Positions 7,633 to 16,335 of a DNA stretch of 64,000 nucleotides are shown piece by piece; within the stretch, counting starts at the first letter, position 1, and each line of letters opens with the position of its first letter. The DNA comes from Numidum massiliense. Lineage in GTDB: Bacteria > Bacillota > Bacilli > Thermoactinomycetales > Novibacillaceae. The notes beneath the pieces were generated by a model. That model did no database searches, was not told the origin of the DNA, and saw only the letters and a program-made list of their open reading frames with translations. The stretch covers positions 248,001-312,000 of the forward strand of contig NZ_CTDZ01000009.1 in NCBI RefSeq assembly GCF_001375555.1. The letters run 5' to 3'. The translations under genes were made by a program, and so were the position numbers.

Positions 7633-10281
7633 ATGAACAAACTGATGTTAATCGACGGGAGCAGTATTGCGTACCGGGCGTTTTACGCTTTGCCGATGTT
7701 GACGAATGCTAGCGGCGTGCCGACGAATGCGGTATACGGTTTTTCACTCATGTTATTGAAGCTATTAGAAGAGGAACAGCCGACTCACCTACTCGTCGCC
7801 TTCGACGCAAGTGCGAAAACGTTCCGGCACGACGACTACAAAGACTATAAAAGTACGCGCATGAAGACACCGAGCGAACTTTCCGGCCAGTTTCCGCTCA
7901 TTCGCGAACTGCTCGACGCGGCGAGCGTACCTTTTTTTGAATTGGAAAATTACGAAGCCGACGACATTATCGGTACGTTGGCTAAACAGGCGCAAGCCGC
8001 CAACTTGTCGACGCGCATCGTCACCGGAGATAAAGACTTACTGCAGCTCGTGGCTCCGGGAGTGGAAGTACTGCTCACGCGCAAAGGGGTAACAGAAGTC
8101 GACGCGTACACGGTAGACGCTGTGCAGGAAAAGTACGGCATCACCCCGTTGCAAATTATAGACTTAAAAGGGTTGATGGGTGACAACTCCGACAACATCC
8201 CCGGTATTCCCGGCGTCGGGGAAAAGACGGCGCTAAAGCTGCTGAAACAGTTCGCCTCGGTGGAAGAAGTGCTCGAAAACGTCGACAAACTATCTGGTAA
8301 AAAACTACAGCAGAACGTCCGCGAGCACGCTGACATCGCCCGACTCAGTAAACAGTTAGCGACGATTTACCGCGACGTGCCGATGGACATGGCGGTGAGT
8401 AACTTAGCGTACGACGGGTTTGAGCGGGAGACGCTGGCTCAGTTTTTTAAAAAATGGTCGTTTAAAACGTTGGAGCAGCGGATTATGGGCGATGAGGCCA
8501 CCCAGTCGACGGAGACAGAAGCGATTGAAGCGACAATCGTCACGGTAGACACGGTGGACAAATGGGCGCGAACGCTAGGCGAGTTGAAAACTCCGCTCGC
8601 TGTTTACGTCGAAACGGAAACCGGTCCATATTTCGACGCGGAGGTGCTCGGGATCGCTGTATCGGACGGCAAGCAGCACACGTACGTGCCGTTTGCGCTT
8701 GTACGGGAGAGCGAAGCGCTGTTAACGTGGCTCGCCGACGACAGCCGTGAAAAGCTCGGTTACGATGTGAAAAAAGCGACGGTCGTCTTGGAAAAAAGCG
8801 GCGTACCCATGCGAGGCTTTACTTTTGACGTCATGCTTGCCTCTTATTTGCTCAACCCGACAGAAACGGATCACGCGTTAAGTGAGATTGCGCAGCGGGA
8901 GATCGCCTATCCGTTGCCGCACGACGACGAAGTGTACGGTAAGGGGGCGAAGCGCAAACAGCTTACCGGTCAGCCGCTGGCTGAACATTTGGCGCGCAAA
9001 ACGGAAGCGATGCACCGCTTGCGCGAGAAGTTGGACGAAGCGCTAACGGACAGCGGCATGCACAGTTTGTATTACGACTTGGAGTTGCCACTAGCGCTCG
9101 TGCTCTCCGACATGGAACTGGCAGGCGTAAAGGTTGACCCCTCGCGCCTAAAGGCGTTAGGCGATCAGTTAGAAGCGCAACTCGCACAGTTGACGGCTGA
9201 CATTTACGAACTAGCTGGTACACAGTTTAACATCAATTCGCCGAAACAGTTAGGCGAAATTTTGTTCGACAAGTTAAACCTCCCAGTCATTAAAAAGACG
9301 AAGACGGGTTATTCGACGAGTGCCGACGTGCTAGAGAAGTTAGAACCACAGCACGAGATCGTCGGAAAAATTTTACACTACCGGCAAGTCGGTAAACTGC
9401 TTTCGACGTACGTCGAAGGGTTGTTAAAAGTGATTCAGCCGGAGACGGGTAAAATCCATACGAACTTTCAACAGACGGTGACAGCGACGGGACGGCTTAG
9501 CAGCACCGATCCGAACTTGCAAAACATCCCGATTCGCCTCGAAGAAGGGCGGCGCATTCGCGAAGTGTTCGTGCCGTCGCATACCGGGTGGAAGATCCTT
9601 GCAGCGGACTACTCCCAGATCGAATTGCGCGTGCTCGCTCATTATTCCAGAGACGAGGCGTTGCTCAAGGCGTTCCACGACGGCATGGACATCCATACGC
9701 GGACGGCAATGGATGTATTCGGCGTAGAGGCCGTAGAAGTCACGCCGCTCATGCGCCGTACGGCAAAGGCGGTCAACTTCGGAATCGTCTACGGGATAAG
9801 CGATTACGGTTTATCGCAAAACTTGAACATCACGCGCAAGGAGGCGGCACAATTTATTGCGAAGTATTTTACCAGCTTCCCCGGTGTGAAGCGGTACATG
9901 GAAGAGATCGTCCAAATGGCGAAAAAACAAGGTTACGTTTCGACACTGTTACAGCGGCGGCGTTATTTGCCAGACATTAACAGTAAAAACTTCAACCGCC
10001 GCAGTTTTGCTGAACGGACAGCGATGAACACGCCGATTCAAGGGTCGGCAGCCGACATTATTAAACGGGCGATGGTGCAACTTGCGGACAAGTTAGCGGC
10101 GCAAAAGCTTCAGAGCAAGATGATATTACAAGTGCACGACGAACTCATCTTTGAAGTGCCGCCGGAAGAGCTCGCTGTGCTCGAGACACTTGTCACCGAG
10201 ACGATGGAACAGGCATTGGCGCTCGACGTCCCGCTGAAAGTGGATGTGAATGTCGGCGATACGTGGTATAGTGCTAAGTAG
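7633..10281 (+). CDS. polA: DNA polymerase I
   Basis: About 882 residues in the usual three blocks. Residues 1-290 are the 5'-3' exonuclease (FDASAKTFRHDDYKDYKSTR, GLMGDNSDNIPGIPGVGEKT). About 300-470 is a 3'-5' exonuclease-like domain. The rest is the polymerase: motif A DYSQIELR from residue 659, motif B RRTAKAVNFGIVYG from 708, motif C VHDE at 834-837. The proofreading domain looks inactive: its first motif reads VETET where an active enzyme has DTET, as in other Bacillus-type Pol I. It fills gaps in repair and removes Okazaki primers. GGAGG (7618-7622) precedes; ATG 7633 is taken, TTG 7630 is possible. It heads a run with mutM, coaE and a transglycosylase. Confidence 0.95.
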   Translation: MNKLMLIDGSSIAYRAFYALPMLTNASGVPTNAVYGFSLMLLKLLEEEQPTHLLVAFDASAKTFRHDDYKDYKSTRMKTPSELSGQFPLIRELLDAASVPFFELENYEADDIIGTLAKQAQAANLSTRIVTGDKDLLQLVAPGVEVLLTRKGVTEVDAYTVDAVQEKYGITPLQIIDLKGLMGDNSDNIPGIPGVGEKTALKLLKQFASVEEVLENVDKLSGKKLQQNVREHADIARLSKQLATIYRDVPMDMAVSNLAYDGFERETLAQFFKKWSFKTLEQRIMGDEATQSTETEAIEATIVTVDTVDKWARTLGELKTPLAVYVETETGPYFDAEVLGIAVSDGKQHTYVPFALVRESEALLTWLADDSREKLGYDVKKATVVLEKSGVPMRGFTFDVMLASYLLNPTETDHALSEIAQREIAYPLPHDDEVYGKGAKRKQLTGQPLAEHLARKTEAMHRLREKLDEALTDSGMHSLYYDLELPLALVLSDMELAGVKVDPSRLKALGDQLEAQLAQLTADIYELAGTQFNINSPKQLGEILFDKLNLPVIKKTKTGYSTSADVLEKLEPQHEIVGKILHYRQVGKLLSTYVEGLLKVIQPETGKIHTNFQQTVTATGRLSSTDPNLQNIPIRLEEGRRIREVFVPSHTGWKILAADYSQIELRVLAHYSRDEALLKAFHDGMDIHTRTAMDVFGVEAVEVTPLMRRTAKAVNFGIVYGISDYGLSQNLNITRKEAAQFIAKYFTSFPGVKRYMEEIVQMAKKQGYVSTLLQRRRYLPDINSKNFNRRSFAERTAMNTPIQGSAADIIKRAMVQLADKLAAQKLQSKMILQVHDELIFEVPPEELAVLETLVTETMEQALALDVPLKVDVNVGDTWYSAK

Positions 10282-10366
10282 TTATTACTACTCGAAGTCA
10301 CGTCATTCGTTCGTCGAATATCGTTTACTCGCTTATAGTGCATAAAGGTAGAAAGAGGAGAAGGCT

Positions 10367-11191
10367 TTGCCGGAATTACCAGAAGTAGAAACTGTCCGCC
10401 GTACGTTAGAAAAACTCGTCGTAGGCAAGAGGATTGCCCGCGTATCGGTGCACTTGCCGCGCATCGTACGCGAGCCGGCGGACAGTGCCCAATTTGCGCT
10501 CATGTTGCAAGACGAGACTATTCGCGCCGTGAGGCGTCGGGGGAAGTTTTTGCAGTTTTACTTTGACAATTACGTCCTCGTTTCCCACTTGCGCATGGAG
10601 GGACGCTACAGTGTCGCTCCGGCGGAAGAGGAGATGGAAAAGCACACGCACGTCGTGTTTCACTTTAATGACGGGGAAGAGCTGCGCTACCGCGACGTGC
10701 GCCAGTTTGGCACGATGCAGCTCGTGCGGCAGGACGAGATCGAGACGAAGACGTCGATCGGCAAACTCGGTCCCGAACCGCTGACAGACGACTTTCACCC
10801 GGATTGGTTGACGACCGAACTCGGGCGGCGGAAGAGTCGGTTAAAGCCGCTGCTGCTCAATCAAGAATTTATTGCCGGACTGGGGAATATTTATGTAGAT
10901 GAGGCGCTGTTTACGGCGCGGTTGCATCCGGAGCGTCGAGCTGATAGCTTGACTAAGGCGGAAGCAGAGCGTTTGTACGAAGCAATTAACAAGGTGATTG
11001 CACGGGGGATTGCAGCAGGTGGGGCATCTGTCCGTTCCTATGTAAACGGCGAAGGGGAAATGGGCATGTTCCAACTGCAGATTCAAGTATACGGGAAAAA
11101 AGAGGAACCTTGTCCGGCTTGCGGGGAACCGATTGTGCGAACCGTCGTGGCGGGACGAGGCACTCACCTTTGCGAGCAGTGTCAAAAGTAG
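10367..11191 (+). CDS. mutM: Formamidopyrimidine-DNA glycosylase
   Basis: 274 residues. MPELPEVETVRR at the N-terminus gives the catalytic Pro2 and Glu3 after Met removal, so TTG 10367 must be the start; GAGGAG lies six bases upstream. Lys60 in RRRGKFLQF is the conserved catalytic lysine. The C-terminal zinc finger has Cys249, Cys252, Cys269 and Cys272 (CPACGEP and HLCEQCQK). The enzyme excises 8-oxoguanine and other oxidised purines and cleaves the abasic site. It follows polA by about 85 bases, the order seen in many Bacillales. Confidence 0.95.
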   Translation: MPELPEVETVRRTLEKLVVGKRIARVSVHLPRIVREPADSAQFALMLQDETIRAVRRRGKFLQFYFDNYVLVSHLRMEGRYSVAPAEEEMEKHTHVVFHFNDGEELRYRDVRQFGTMQLVRQDEIETKTSIGKLGPEPLTDDFHPDWLTTELGRRKSRLKPLLLNQEFIAGLGNIYVDEALFTARLHPERRADSLTKAEAERLYEAINKVIARGIAAGGASVRSYVNGEGEMGMFQLQIQVYGKKEEPCPACGEPIVRTVVAGRGTHLCEQCQK

Positions 11192-11293
11192 CTTCGTCAC
11201 TTACAGGTGCACGTAAAAGTAAGGTAACCGAAGTAAGGGAAATCGCAGCGAGTATCAATAAATAAATATCAATAAATAAAAGGAGGCGTCAGT

Positions 11294-11905
11294 GTGCGCG
11301 TCGGTTTGACGGGGGGGATCGCCTCCGGAAAAAGCACTGTCCTCGCCCACTTTAAAAAGTGTGGCGCTGCCGTGATCGATGCAGACGTTATCGCACGGCA
11401 AGTGGTGGAGCCGGGGACAGAAGGGTTACAGCGGATTGTGGAAGCGTTCGGTGCAGCGTACGTGCGTGGTGACGGCACACTCGACCGCGCCAAGCTAGGG
11501 CAACTCATTTTTGCTGACGAGGCGAAGCGCAAGGCCTTAAACGCGCTGTTGCACCCGCTTATTAACGCGGACATGCGTCGGCAGATGGTAGCCCACGAAC
11601 AAGCGGCTCCGCACGTTCCCGTTCTCGTCGACATTCCACTCTTGATCGAAAACGACTTAATGCACCTTTTTGAACGTATCGTGTTAGTGTACGTACCTCT
11701 CCACGTACAGCTTGAGCGTTTAATGGCACGCAACGCGCTTAGCGAAACGGAAGCAAGGCAGCGCATCGCGGCACAAATGTCGCTCGACGAGAAAAAACCG
11801 TACGCCGATTACGTCGTGGACAACTCAGCAAACATAGCCAATACGAAACGACAGGTGGAAGCGATATGGGATTTTTTGTGCCGAGAAAGCGGACAAGTCG
11901 AGTAA
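11294..11905 (+). CDS. coaE: Dephospho-CoA kinase
   Basis: 203 residues. The Walker A loop GLTGGIASGKST sits at residues 4-15, DADVIARQVVEPG supplies the family aspartates, and the CoA-domain segment VLVDIPLLIEN follows. It phosphorylates dephospho-CoA at the 3' hydroxyl, the last step of CoA biosynthesis, in the cytosol. GTG 11294 follows AAAGGAGGCG. Its 3' end overlaps the next gene by 40 bases, which implies translational coupling. Confidence 0.95.
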   Translation: MRVGLTGGIASGKSTVLAHFKKCGAAVIDADVIARQVVEPGTEGLQRIVEAFGAAYVRGDGTLDRAKLGQLIFADEAKRKALNALLHPLINADMRRQMVAHEQAAPHVPVLVDIPLLIENDLMHLFERIVLVYVPLHVQLERLMARNALSETEARQRIAAQMSLDEKKPYADYVVDNSANIANTKRQVEAIWDFLCRESGQVE

Positions 11906-12480
11906 CGTTCAAATGGTCGTGGAGAACTGCCTTTCTTCTGCTCGTCGTCATGTTGTTCCTGCTTTTTTTGCTCATTCAATCCCCGTTTGTCCAAAAGACG
12001 ATGTATCCTGTCGAATATACGGAAGAGGTCGAAATTAGTGCACGCGCCTTCGACGTCGATCCGTTCCTCATTTTGGCGATCATCCGCGTTGAAAGCAATT
12101 TTAGTCCGGATGTGAGCTCGCATAAAGGCGCACACGGGCTCATGCAGCTTATGCCCGAGACCGTGGAGTGGATGGTTAGCGACGGGCACTTCGAGCGTTC
12201 GTTTTTGGATCGCATCGGGGAACCGGCCGCCAACATTCATATGGGCAGTTGGTATATCGGGCAATTAATGCACCAGTTTAAGGGGAAGCCGATCGCAGCG
12301 ATTGCTGCGTATAACGCCGGTCCCGGGCGTGTGGCGACGTGGCTGAAAGAGAAGCGATGGGACGGCGAGGAAGAGAGCATTAAGGCGATTCCGTTCGGCG
12401 AAACGCGTAAATACGTGAAGAAGGTGTTGTACTATTACGAGAAGTATCGCGAGATACACCATGAACTGGAAATAGACTAG
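11866..12480 (+). CDS. Membrane-anchored lytic transglycosylase (SLT family)
   Basis: 204 residues: a basic N-terminus, one transmembrane segment at about 21-38, then a Slt70-type catalytic domain outside the membrane. The catalytic glutamate is Glu76 in IIRVESNFSP, followed by GLMQLMPET and AIAAYNAGPGRV, the three standard SLT motifs. Such enzymes cleave peptidoglycan to 1,6-anhydromuropeptides. ATG 11866 lies inside the end of coaE, in another frame, with AGGTGG upstream. The coaE-transglycosylase pairing is common in Bacillales. Its physiological role (growth or sporulation) is not shown by the sequence. Confidence 0.9.
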   Translation: MGFFVPRKRTSRVTFKWSWRTAFLLLVVMLFLLFLLIQSPFVQKTMYPVEYTEEVEISARAFDVDPFLILAIIRVESNFSPDVSSHKGAHGLMQLMPETVEWMVSDGHFERSFLDRIGEPAANIHMGSWYIGQLMHQFKGKPIAAIAAYNAGPGRVATWLKEKRWDGEEESIKAIPFGETRKYVKKVLYYYEKYREIHHELEID

Positions 12481-12506
12481 CGACGGGAACTGTATAAATT
12501 AAGTCA

Positions 12507-12579
12507 TATAATGGTACCCGTTAAGGATCGAATGTGTTATACTAATTGTGATGATACGCGTATTAGTGTATGACATTCG
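12507..12579 (+). promoter_or_regulatory. gapB control region with CcpN-type operator
   Basis: TGTGTTATACT at 12533-12543 fits every position of the CcpN consensus TRTGHYATAYW reported for B. subtilis, and it contains a possible -10 hexamer TATACT. A second, imperfect match (9 of 11) is TATGACATTCG at 12569-12579. Between them is the palindrome ATACGCGTAT (12554-12563). A TATAAT also occurs at 12507-12512. In B. subtilis CcpN represses gapB and pckA on glycolytic carbon sources. Assigning CcpN here is inference from consensus and gene identity. Confidence 0.5.
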
Positions 12580-12594
12580 GGAAGGTGACAATAA

Positions 12595-13731
12595 ATGACA
12601 GTACGTGTGGCCATTAACGGGTTTGGCCGAATTGGAAGAATGGTATTTAGACGGTTATGCGAACAAACTGTGTCCGAAGTTGTTGCGATTAACGCGAGCT
12701 ATCCCGTCGAAACGTTAGCCCACCTAACACAGTACGACACGGTGCACGGTACGTTTCGCCATCCGGTCACTGCCGACGGCGAATTTCTGTGTGCAGGTGG
12801 GCAACGTGCGCGCATCGTGAACGAACGCGAACCGGATCGATTGCCGTGGAAAGCGTTAGGCGTCGACGTCGTGATCGAGGCGACTGGACAATTTCGCACG
12901 CGTCAAGGCGCAGCTCGTCACCTCGCCGCCGGAGCAAAAAAGGTGCTCATTACAGCACCGGGGAAAGAGGAAGACCTAACCGTTGTCGTGGGGGTGAACG
13001 ACCACGCATACGACGACAGTAAACACCACATCGTTTCGAACGCCTCGTGCACGACGAACTGCTTAGCGCCAGCTGTGAAAGTGTTACACGATTCGTTCGG
13101 CGTCGAACAATTAATGATGACAACTGTGCATGCGTTTACGAGCGACCAACGCAGTTTAGATAATCCGCACAAAGACTTGCGCCGTGCCCGAGCCGCGACA
13201 CAAGCGATCGTCCCGACGTCCACTGGAGCGGCTGAGGCTGTAGCGAAAGTGTTGCCGGAACTCGAGGGGCGTTTAACTGGAATGGCGCTGCGCGTACCGA
13301 CCCCCAACGTGTCAGTCGTCGACGTCGTCGCCGATTTGAAGCGCGACACCGACCTTACGGAAATCGTAAACGTTTATAAACAGGCGAGTGCAGGCGAAAT
13401 GAAAGGGATCGTCGATGTATGTGAAGCGCCGCTCGTTTCGACCGATTTTGTCGGCAACGACCATTCGGCCATTTTAGACGCTGGTGCCAGCATGATGTTA
13501 GGCAAGCGCAAAGTAAAGTTACTCCTTTGGTACGACAACGAATGGGGCTACTCTTGTCGCGTCGTCGACATGGTACAGCGCATGGCCGGCAACTGGAGCA
13601 GCCATTCGGCTAGTTCGACCAGCTCAATAGGTTCGAGCGACACTTCCGATTCAATCGACTCGACTGACCGTGCATCCGGTACGTGCTGCCAGCAAGCGCA
13701 GCGCGAAGAAAAGGTGCCCGTCACGACGTGA
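12595..13731 (+). CDS. gapB: Glyceraldehyde-3-phosphate dehydrogenase, gluconeogenic GapB type
   Basis: 378 residues. NAD(P)-binding INGFGRIGR is at the start, the catalytic pair is Cys152 (SNASCTTNCLAP) and His179 (TTVHAFT), and WYDNEWGYSCRVVD closes the fold. VVAINASYPVETLAHL matches GapB (INASYSAETLAHL in B. subtilis) and not the Asp-containing NAD-specific GapA, so NADPH-linked gluconeogenic function is likely. The fold ends near residue 332; residues 333-378 form an extra tail rich in Ser, Thr and Asp with a Cys-Cys pair, not expected in this family. The CcpN-like site upstream supports the GapB call. Confidence 0.92.
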   Translation: MTVRVAINGFGRIGRMVFRRLCEQTVSEVVAINASYPVETLAHLTQYDTVHGTFRHPVTADGEFLCAGGQRARIVNEREPDRLPWKALGVDVVIEATGQFRTRQGAARHLAAGAKKVLITAPGKEEDLTVVVGVNDHAYDDSKHHIVSNASCTTNCLAPAVKVLHDSFGVEQLMMTTVHAFTSDQRSLDNPHKDLRRARAATQAIVPTSTGAAEAVAKVLPELEGRLTGMALRVPTPNVSVVDVVADLKRDTDLTEIVNVYKQASAGEMKGIVDVCEAPLVSTDFVGNDHSAILDAGASMMLGKRKVKLLLWYDNEWGYSCRVVDMVQRMAGNWSSHSASSTSSIGSSDTSDSIDSTDRASGTCCQQAQREEKVPVTT

Positions 13732-13805
13732 GGCGAATAAGAGGATTAGTCACTTCGTAACCGCTCTCCAAAACAGTTTCTGATCGTTTTTCGTATAGCT
13801 AAAGT

Positions 13806-13852
13806 TAAAAAAAGCCGTCCGTGCCTATAAGACTGCAGGGGCGGCTTTTTTC
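13806..13852. terminator. Bidirectional terminator between gapB and the Na/Pi cotransporter
   Basis: A stem pairs AAAAAAGCCGTCC (ending 13820) with GGGGCGGCTTTTTT (13838-13852) around a loop of about 17 bases. It has U-runs on both strands and sits between two convergent genes. Confidence 0.8.
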
Positions 13853-13869
13853 CTTTTCTTAACTACTTC

Positions 13870-15498
13870 TCAATATTCGCCGAGCACGGACTGGGCGATA
13901 TTCATGGCGTGGTCACCGATCCGTTCCAAGTTACTGATAAAGTCTAAAAAGATGACGCCGGCACTGCCGTTGCACAGTCCTCGTTCCAAGCGACAAATGT
14001 GCGATTTGCGAAATTCCCGTTCCATTTTATCGATTTGTTCTTCGTTTTCTACGACGCGGCGAGCGAGCCCTTCATCGAGTGTATGCAGGGCTTGTAGTGA
14101 CATTTGAAAGGTTTCCATCGTCACTTGAAACATGTTGCTAAGTTCGTTCGTCGCCTCTTCAGAAAAGGCGACTTTATGCCGTTTGCGATGGTCGCCGAGC
14201 TCTTTAATGTTGGTGGCGTGATCGCCGACGCGTTCAATATCGTTGATCGTTTGCATCAGCGTCGTATGTTTTCGCGATTCGACGGGAGAAAAGTTACTCG
14301 TGGAAATATTTGTTAAATAATCGGTGATTTTTTCTTCTAAGTCGTTAACAACTTGTTCACACTTGGCAACCATTTCCGCCTTTTTGCTGTTGCCTTCGAA
14401 AAAATACGTGGTCGCATAATCAAACGCCTGTTGTGACAAGTTGCCCATGCGGTCTAATTCTTTACTCGCTTGTCCGAGGGCGACCGAAGAGTTGGCCAAG
14501 AGGCGCACGTCCAAGTTTTTGGCGCCGTAAGTGATCGCCGGTTCCTCACCGGGCATAATTTTTGTCACGAGTAGCGCCAGTAGGGAGACGAAGGGCAGTT
14601 GAATGAGTGCATTGCCAACGTTAAAGAACCCGTGGGCATAAGCGATTTGCATGCGTATATCGGCACCAGTCGCGTCCCCTAACCAAGTGACGCCGATCGC
14701 GACGAGTGGCAAGGCGAGCATAAAAATAACTGTCCCGATGACGTTAAAGATGACGTGAGCACACGCGGCGCGGCGGGCGGCGAGGGAAGCGCCAATCGAC
14801 GCGATGACCGCGGTTATCGTCGTCCCGATGTTGTCCCCAAACAAAATCGGCAGTGCCGTGTGTAAATCGATGCCGCCGTTTTCCGCTAACTGCTGCAAAA
14901 CGCCAATCGTTGCACTACTACTTTGTACGACGACGGTGAACAGCGTCCCGGCGAGCACCCCTAAAATCGGCTGCTGCCCGAGCGTCGTCATCATATCGTG
15001 AAAAAAGGATAAGTCTTTCAACGGTTTAAGACCGGATCCCATCGTCTGTAACCCTAAAAAAAGTACCCCGAAGCCGAAAATGATTTGTCCGACGTTTTTG
15101 ACGCGCGGTTGTTTTATAAAAAAGAGAATGATTGCCCCACAAGCAATAATTGGTAAGGAATATTCCTCAATTTTCACCCCAATAATAAACGACGTTACCG
15201 TGGTGCCGATATTTGCCCCCATGATGACGCCAATCGCTTGTCGCAGCGACATGAGACCAGCGTTGACGAAACCGATGACCATGACCGTCGTGCCGGAGCT
15301 CGACTGAATAATTCCAGTAACAAAGATGCCGACGAGTACGCCCATGACGGGATTTTTCGTCAAGCGGTCAAGAATTTGGCGAAGCCGATCGCCCGCCGCT
15401 TTTTCTAGTCCGTCCCCCATGTACTTGATGCCAAATAAAAAAAGACCTAAGCCACCGAGGAATAGAAAAATGACTTCGCGTATGGAAATGCCGTCCAT
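13870..15498 (-). CDS. Na/Pi cotransporter family protein with PhoU-like C-terminal domain
   Basis: 542 residues. The membrane half holds the two inverted Na/Pi-cotransporter repeats, each with the QSSS signature (IIQSSSGTTV, residues 65-68, and VVQSSSATIGV, 192-195). The C-terminal 200 residues are a PhoU-like helical bundle (NDIERVGDHATNIKEL and ISNLERIGDHAMNIAQ). It probably moves phosphate with sodium across the cytoplasmic membrane. ATG 15498 follows GGGAGGATCGTA; an upstream in-frame ATG lies before that site. It is divergent from nrdR. Confidence 0.9.
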   Translation of the reverse strand: MDGISIREVIFLFLGGLGLFLFGIKYMGDGLEKAAGDRLRQILDRLTKNPVMGVLVGIFVTGIIQSSSGTTVMVIGFVNAGLMSLRQAIGVIMGANIGTTVTSFIIGVKIEEYSLPIIACGAIILFFIKQPRVKNVGQIIFGFGVLFLGLQTMGSGLKPLKDLSFFHDMMTTLGQQPILGVLAGTLFTVVVQSSSATIGVLQQLAENGGIDLHTALPILFGDNIGTTITAVIASIGASLAARRAACAHVIFNVIGTVIFMLALPLVAIGVTWLGDATGADIRMQIAYAHGFFNVGNALIQLPFVSLLALLVTKIMPGEEPAITYGAKNLDVRLLANSSVALGQASKELDRMGNLSQQAFDYATTYFFEGNSKKAEMVAKCEQVVNDLEEKITDYLTNISTSNFSPVESRKHTTLMQTINDIERVGDHATNIKELGDHRKRHKVAFSEEATNELSNMFQVTMETFQMSLQALHTLDEGLARRVVENEEQIDKMEREFRKSHICRLERGLCNGSAGVIFLDFISNLERIGDHAMNIAQSVLGEY

Positions 15499-15575
15499 TA
15501 CGATCCTCCCGTTCATTCATAAAATAGTTAGAGAACTAACGGTACACATAAATAAGTAAAGAACAAACCGAATTA

Positions 15576-15604
15576 ATTATACCTGTTACAAGGTGTAAAT
15601 GAAA
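15576..15604 (-). promoter_or_regulatory. Candidate promoter for the Na/Pi cotransporter gene
   Basis: On the minus strand, -10 TATAAT (15576-15581) stands 17 bases from -35 TTTCAT (15599-15604). The -10 is perfect and the -35 is weak. Position fits the gene starting at 15498. Confidence 0.4.
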
Positions 15605-15774
15605 CAAGCATTCGATGATGTTTATGGCCATTTTTTATTATTTTCTTGCAAAACGCTTACATTTCCTTTTTGTGGAATATACCGTGCTGTTTTTGTGGAA
15701 AAGCCGCTAGTTTTTCGATACAATAGAGAGAAATCCTAAAGTCTAAGAGACTCCTATGAATGGATGTGTTTCGA

Positions 15775-16239
15775 GTGCGATGCCCTTATTGTGACCACAA
15801 CGGGTCGCGAGTGCTCGACTCGCGGCCGGCTCACGAAGGCAAATCGATCCGCAGACGGCGCGAGTGCGAAGCGTGTAACCGACGGTTTACCACTTTTGAG
15901 ATGGTGGAACAGAAGCCGTTAATCGTCATTAAAAAAGACAACTCGCGGGAAGAGTTCAGTCAGGAAAAGTTGTTGCGCGGCCTCGTGCGCGCGTGTGAAA
16001 AACGACCGGTGCCGTTCGCCGAGTTGGAAAATCTCGTGTCGCGCATCGTCCGCGACTTGCAAGGATCGTCAGAACAAGAAATTTCCAGTCGGAAAATTGG
16101 CGAGATGGCGATGGAAGGACTGTACCCGTTGGACGAAGTCGCGTACGTCCGCTTTGCGTCAGTGTACCGCCAGTTTAAAGATATTAGTGTGTTTATGAAA
16201 GAGTTGACGGACTTACTCGATAAAGCGAACGGACAGTAG
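15775..16239 (+). CDS. nrdR: Transcriptional repressor NrdR
   Basis: 154 residues. The N-terminal zinc ribbon has Cys3, Cys6, Cys31 and Cys34 ([23 protein letters not shown]). An ATP-cone domain follows (about 46-136: [20 protein letters not shown] to [17 protein letters not shown]). NrdR senses ATP/dATP and represses ribonucleotide reductase genes. GTG 15775 is chosen because family members begin MKCP or MRCP and GGATG lies eight bases upstream; an ATG five codons earlier has no ribosome-binding site. It heads nrdR-dnaB-dnaI, the usual Bacillales order. Confidence 0.95.
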   Translation: MRCPYCDHNGSRVLDSRPAHEGKSIRRRRECEACNRRFTTFEMVEQKPLIVIKKDNSREEFSQEKLLRGLVRACEKRPVPFAELENLVSRIVRDLQGSSEQEISSRKIGEMAMEGLYPLDEVAYVRFASVYRQFKDISVFMKELTDLLDKANGQ

Positions 16240-16335
16240 CGGGACAGATGCTACTAAATCGTTTCAGGGACGCTTTCTAGGTGGTTAACGTCTGTCATTT
16301 TCAACTAACGTTTCAAATGTGGAGGGCAGCAATTG

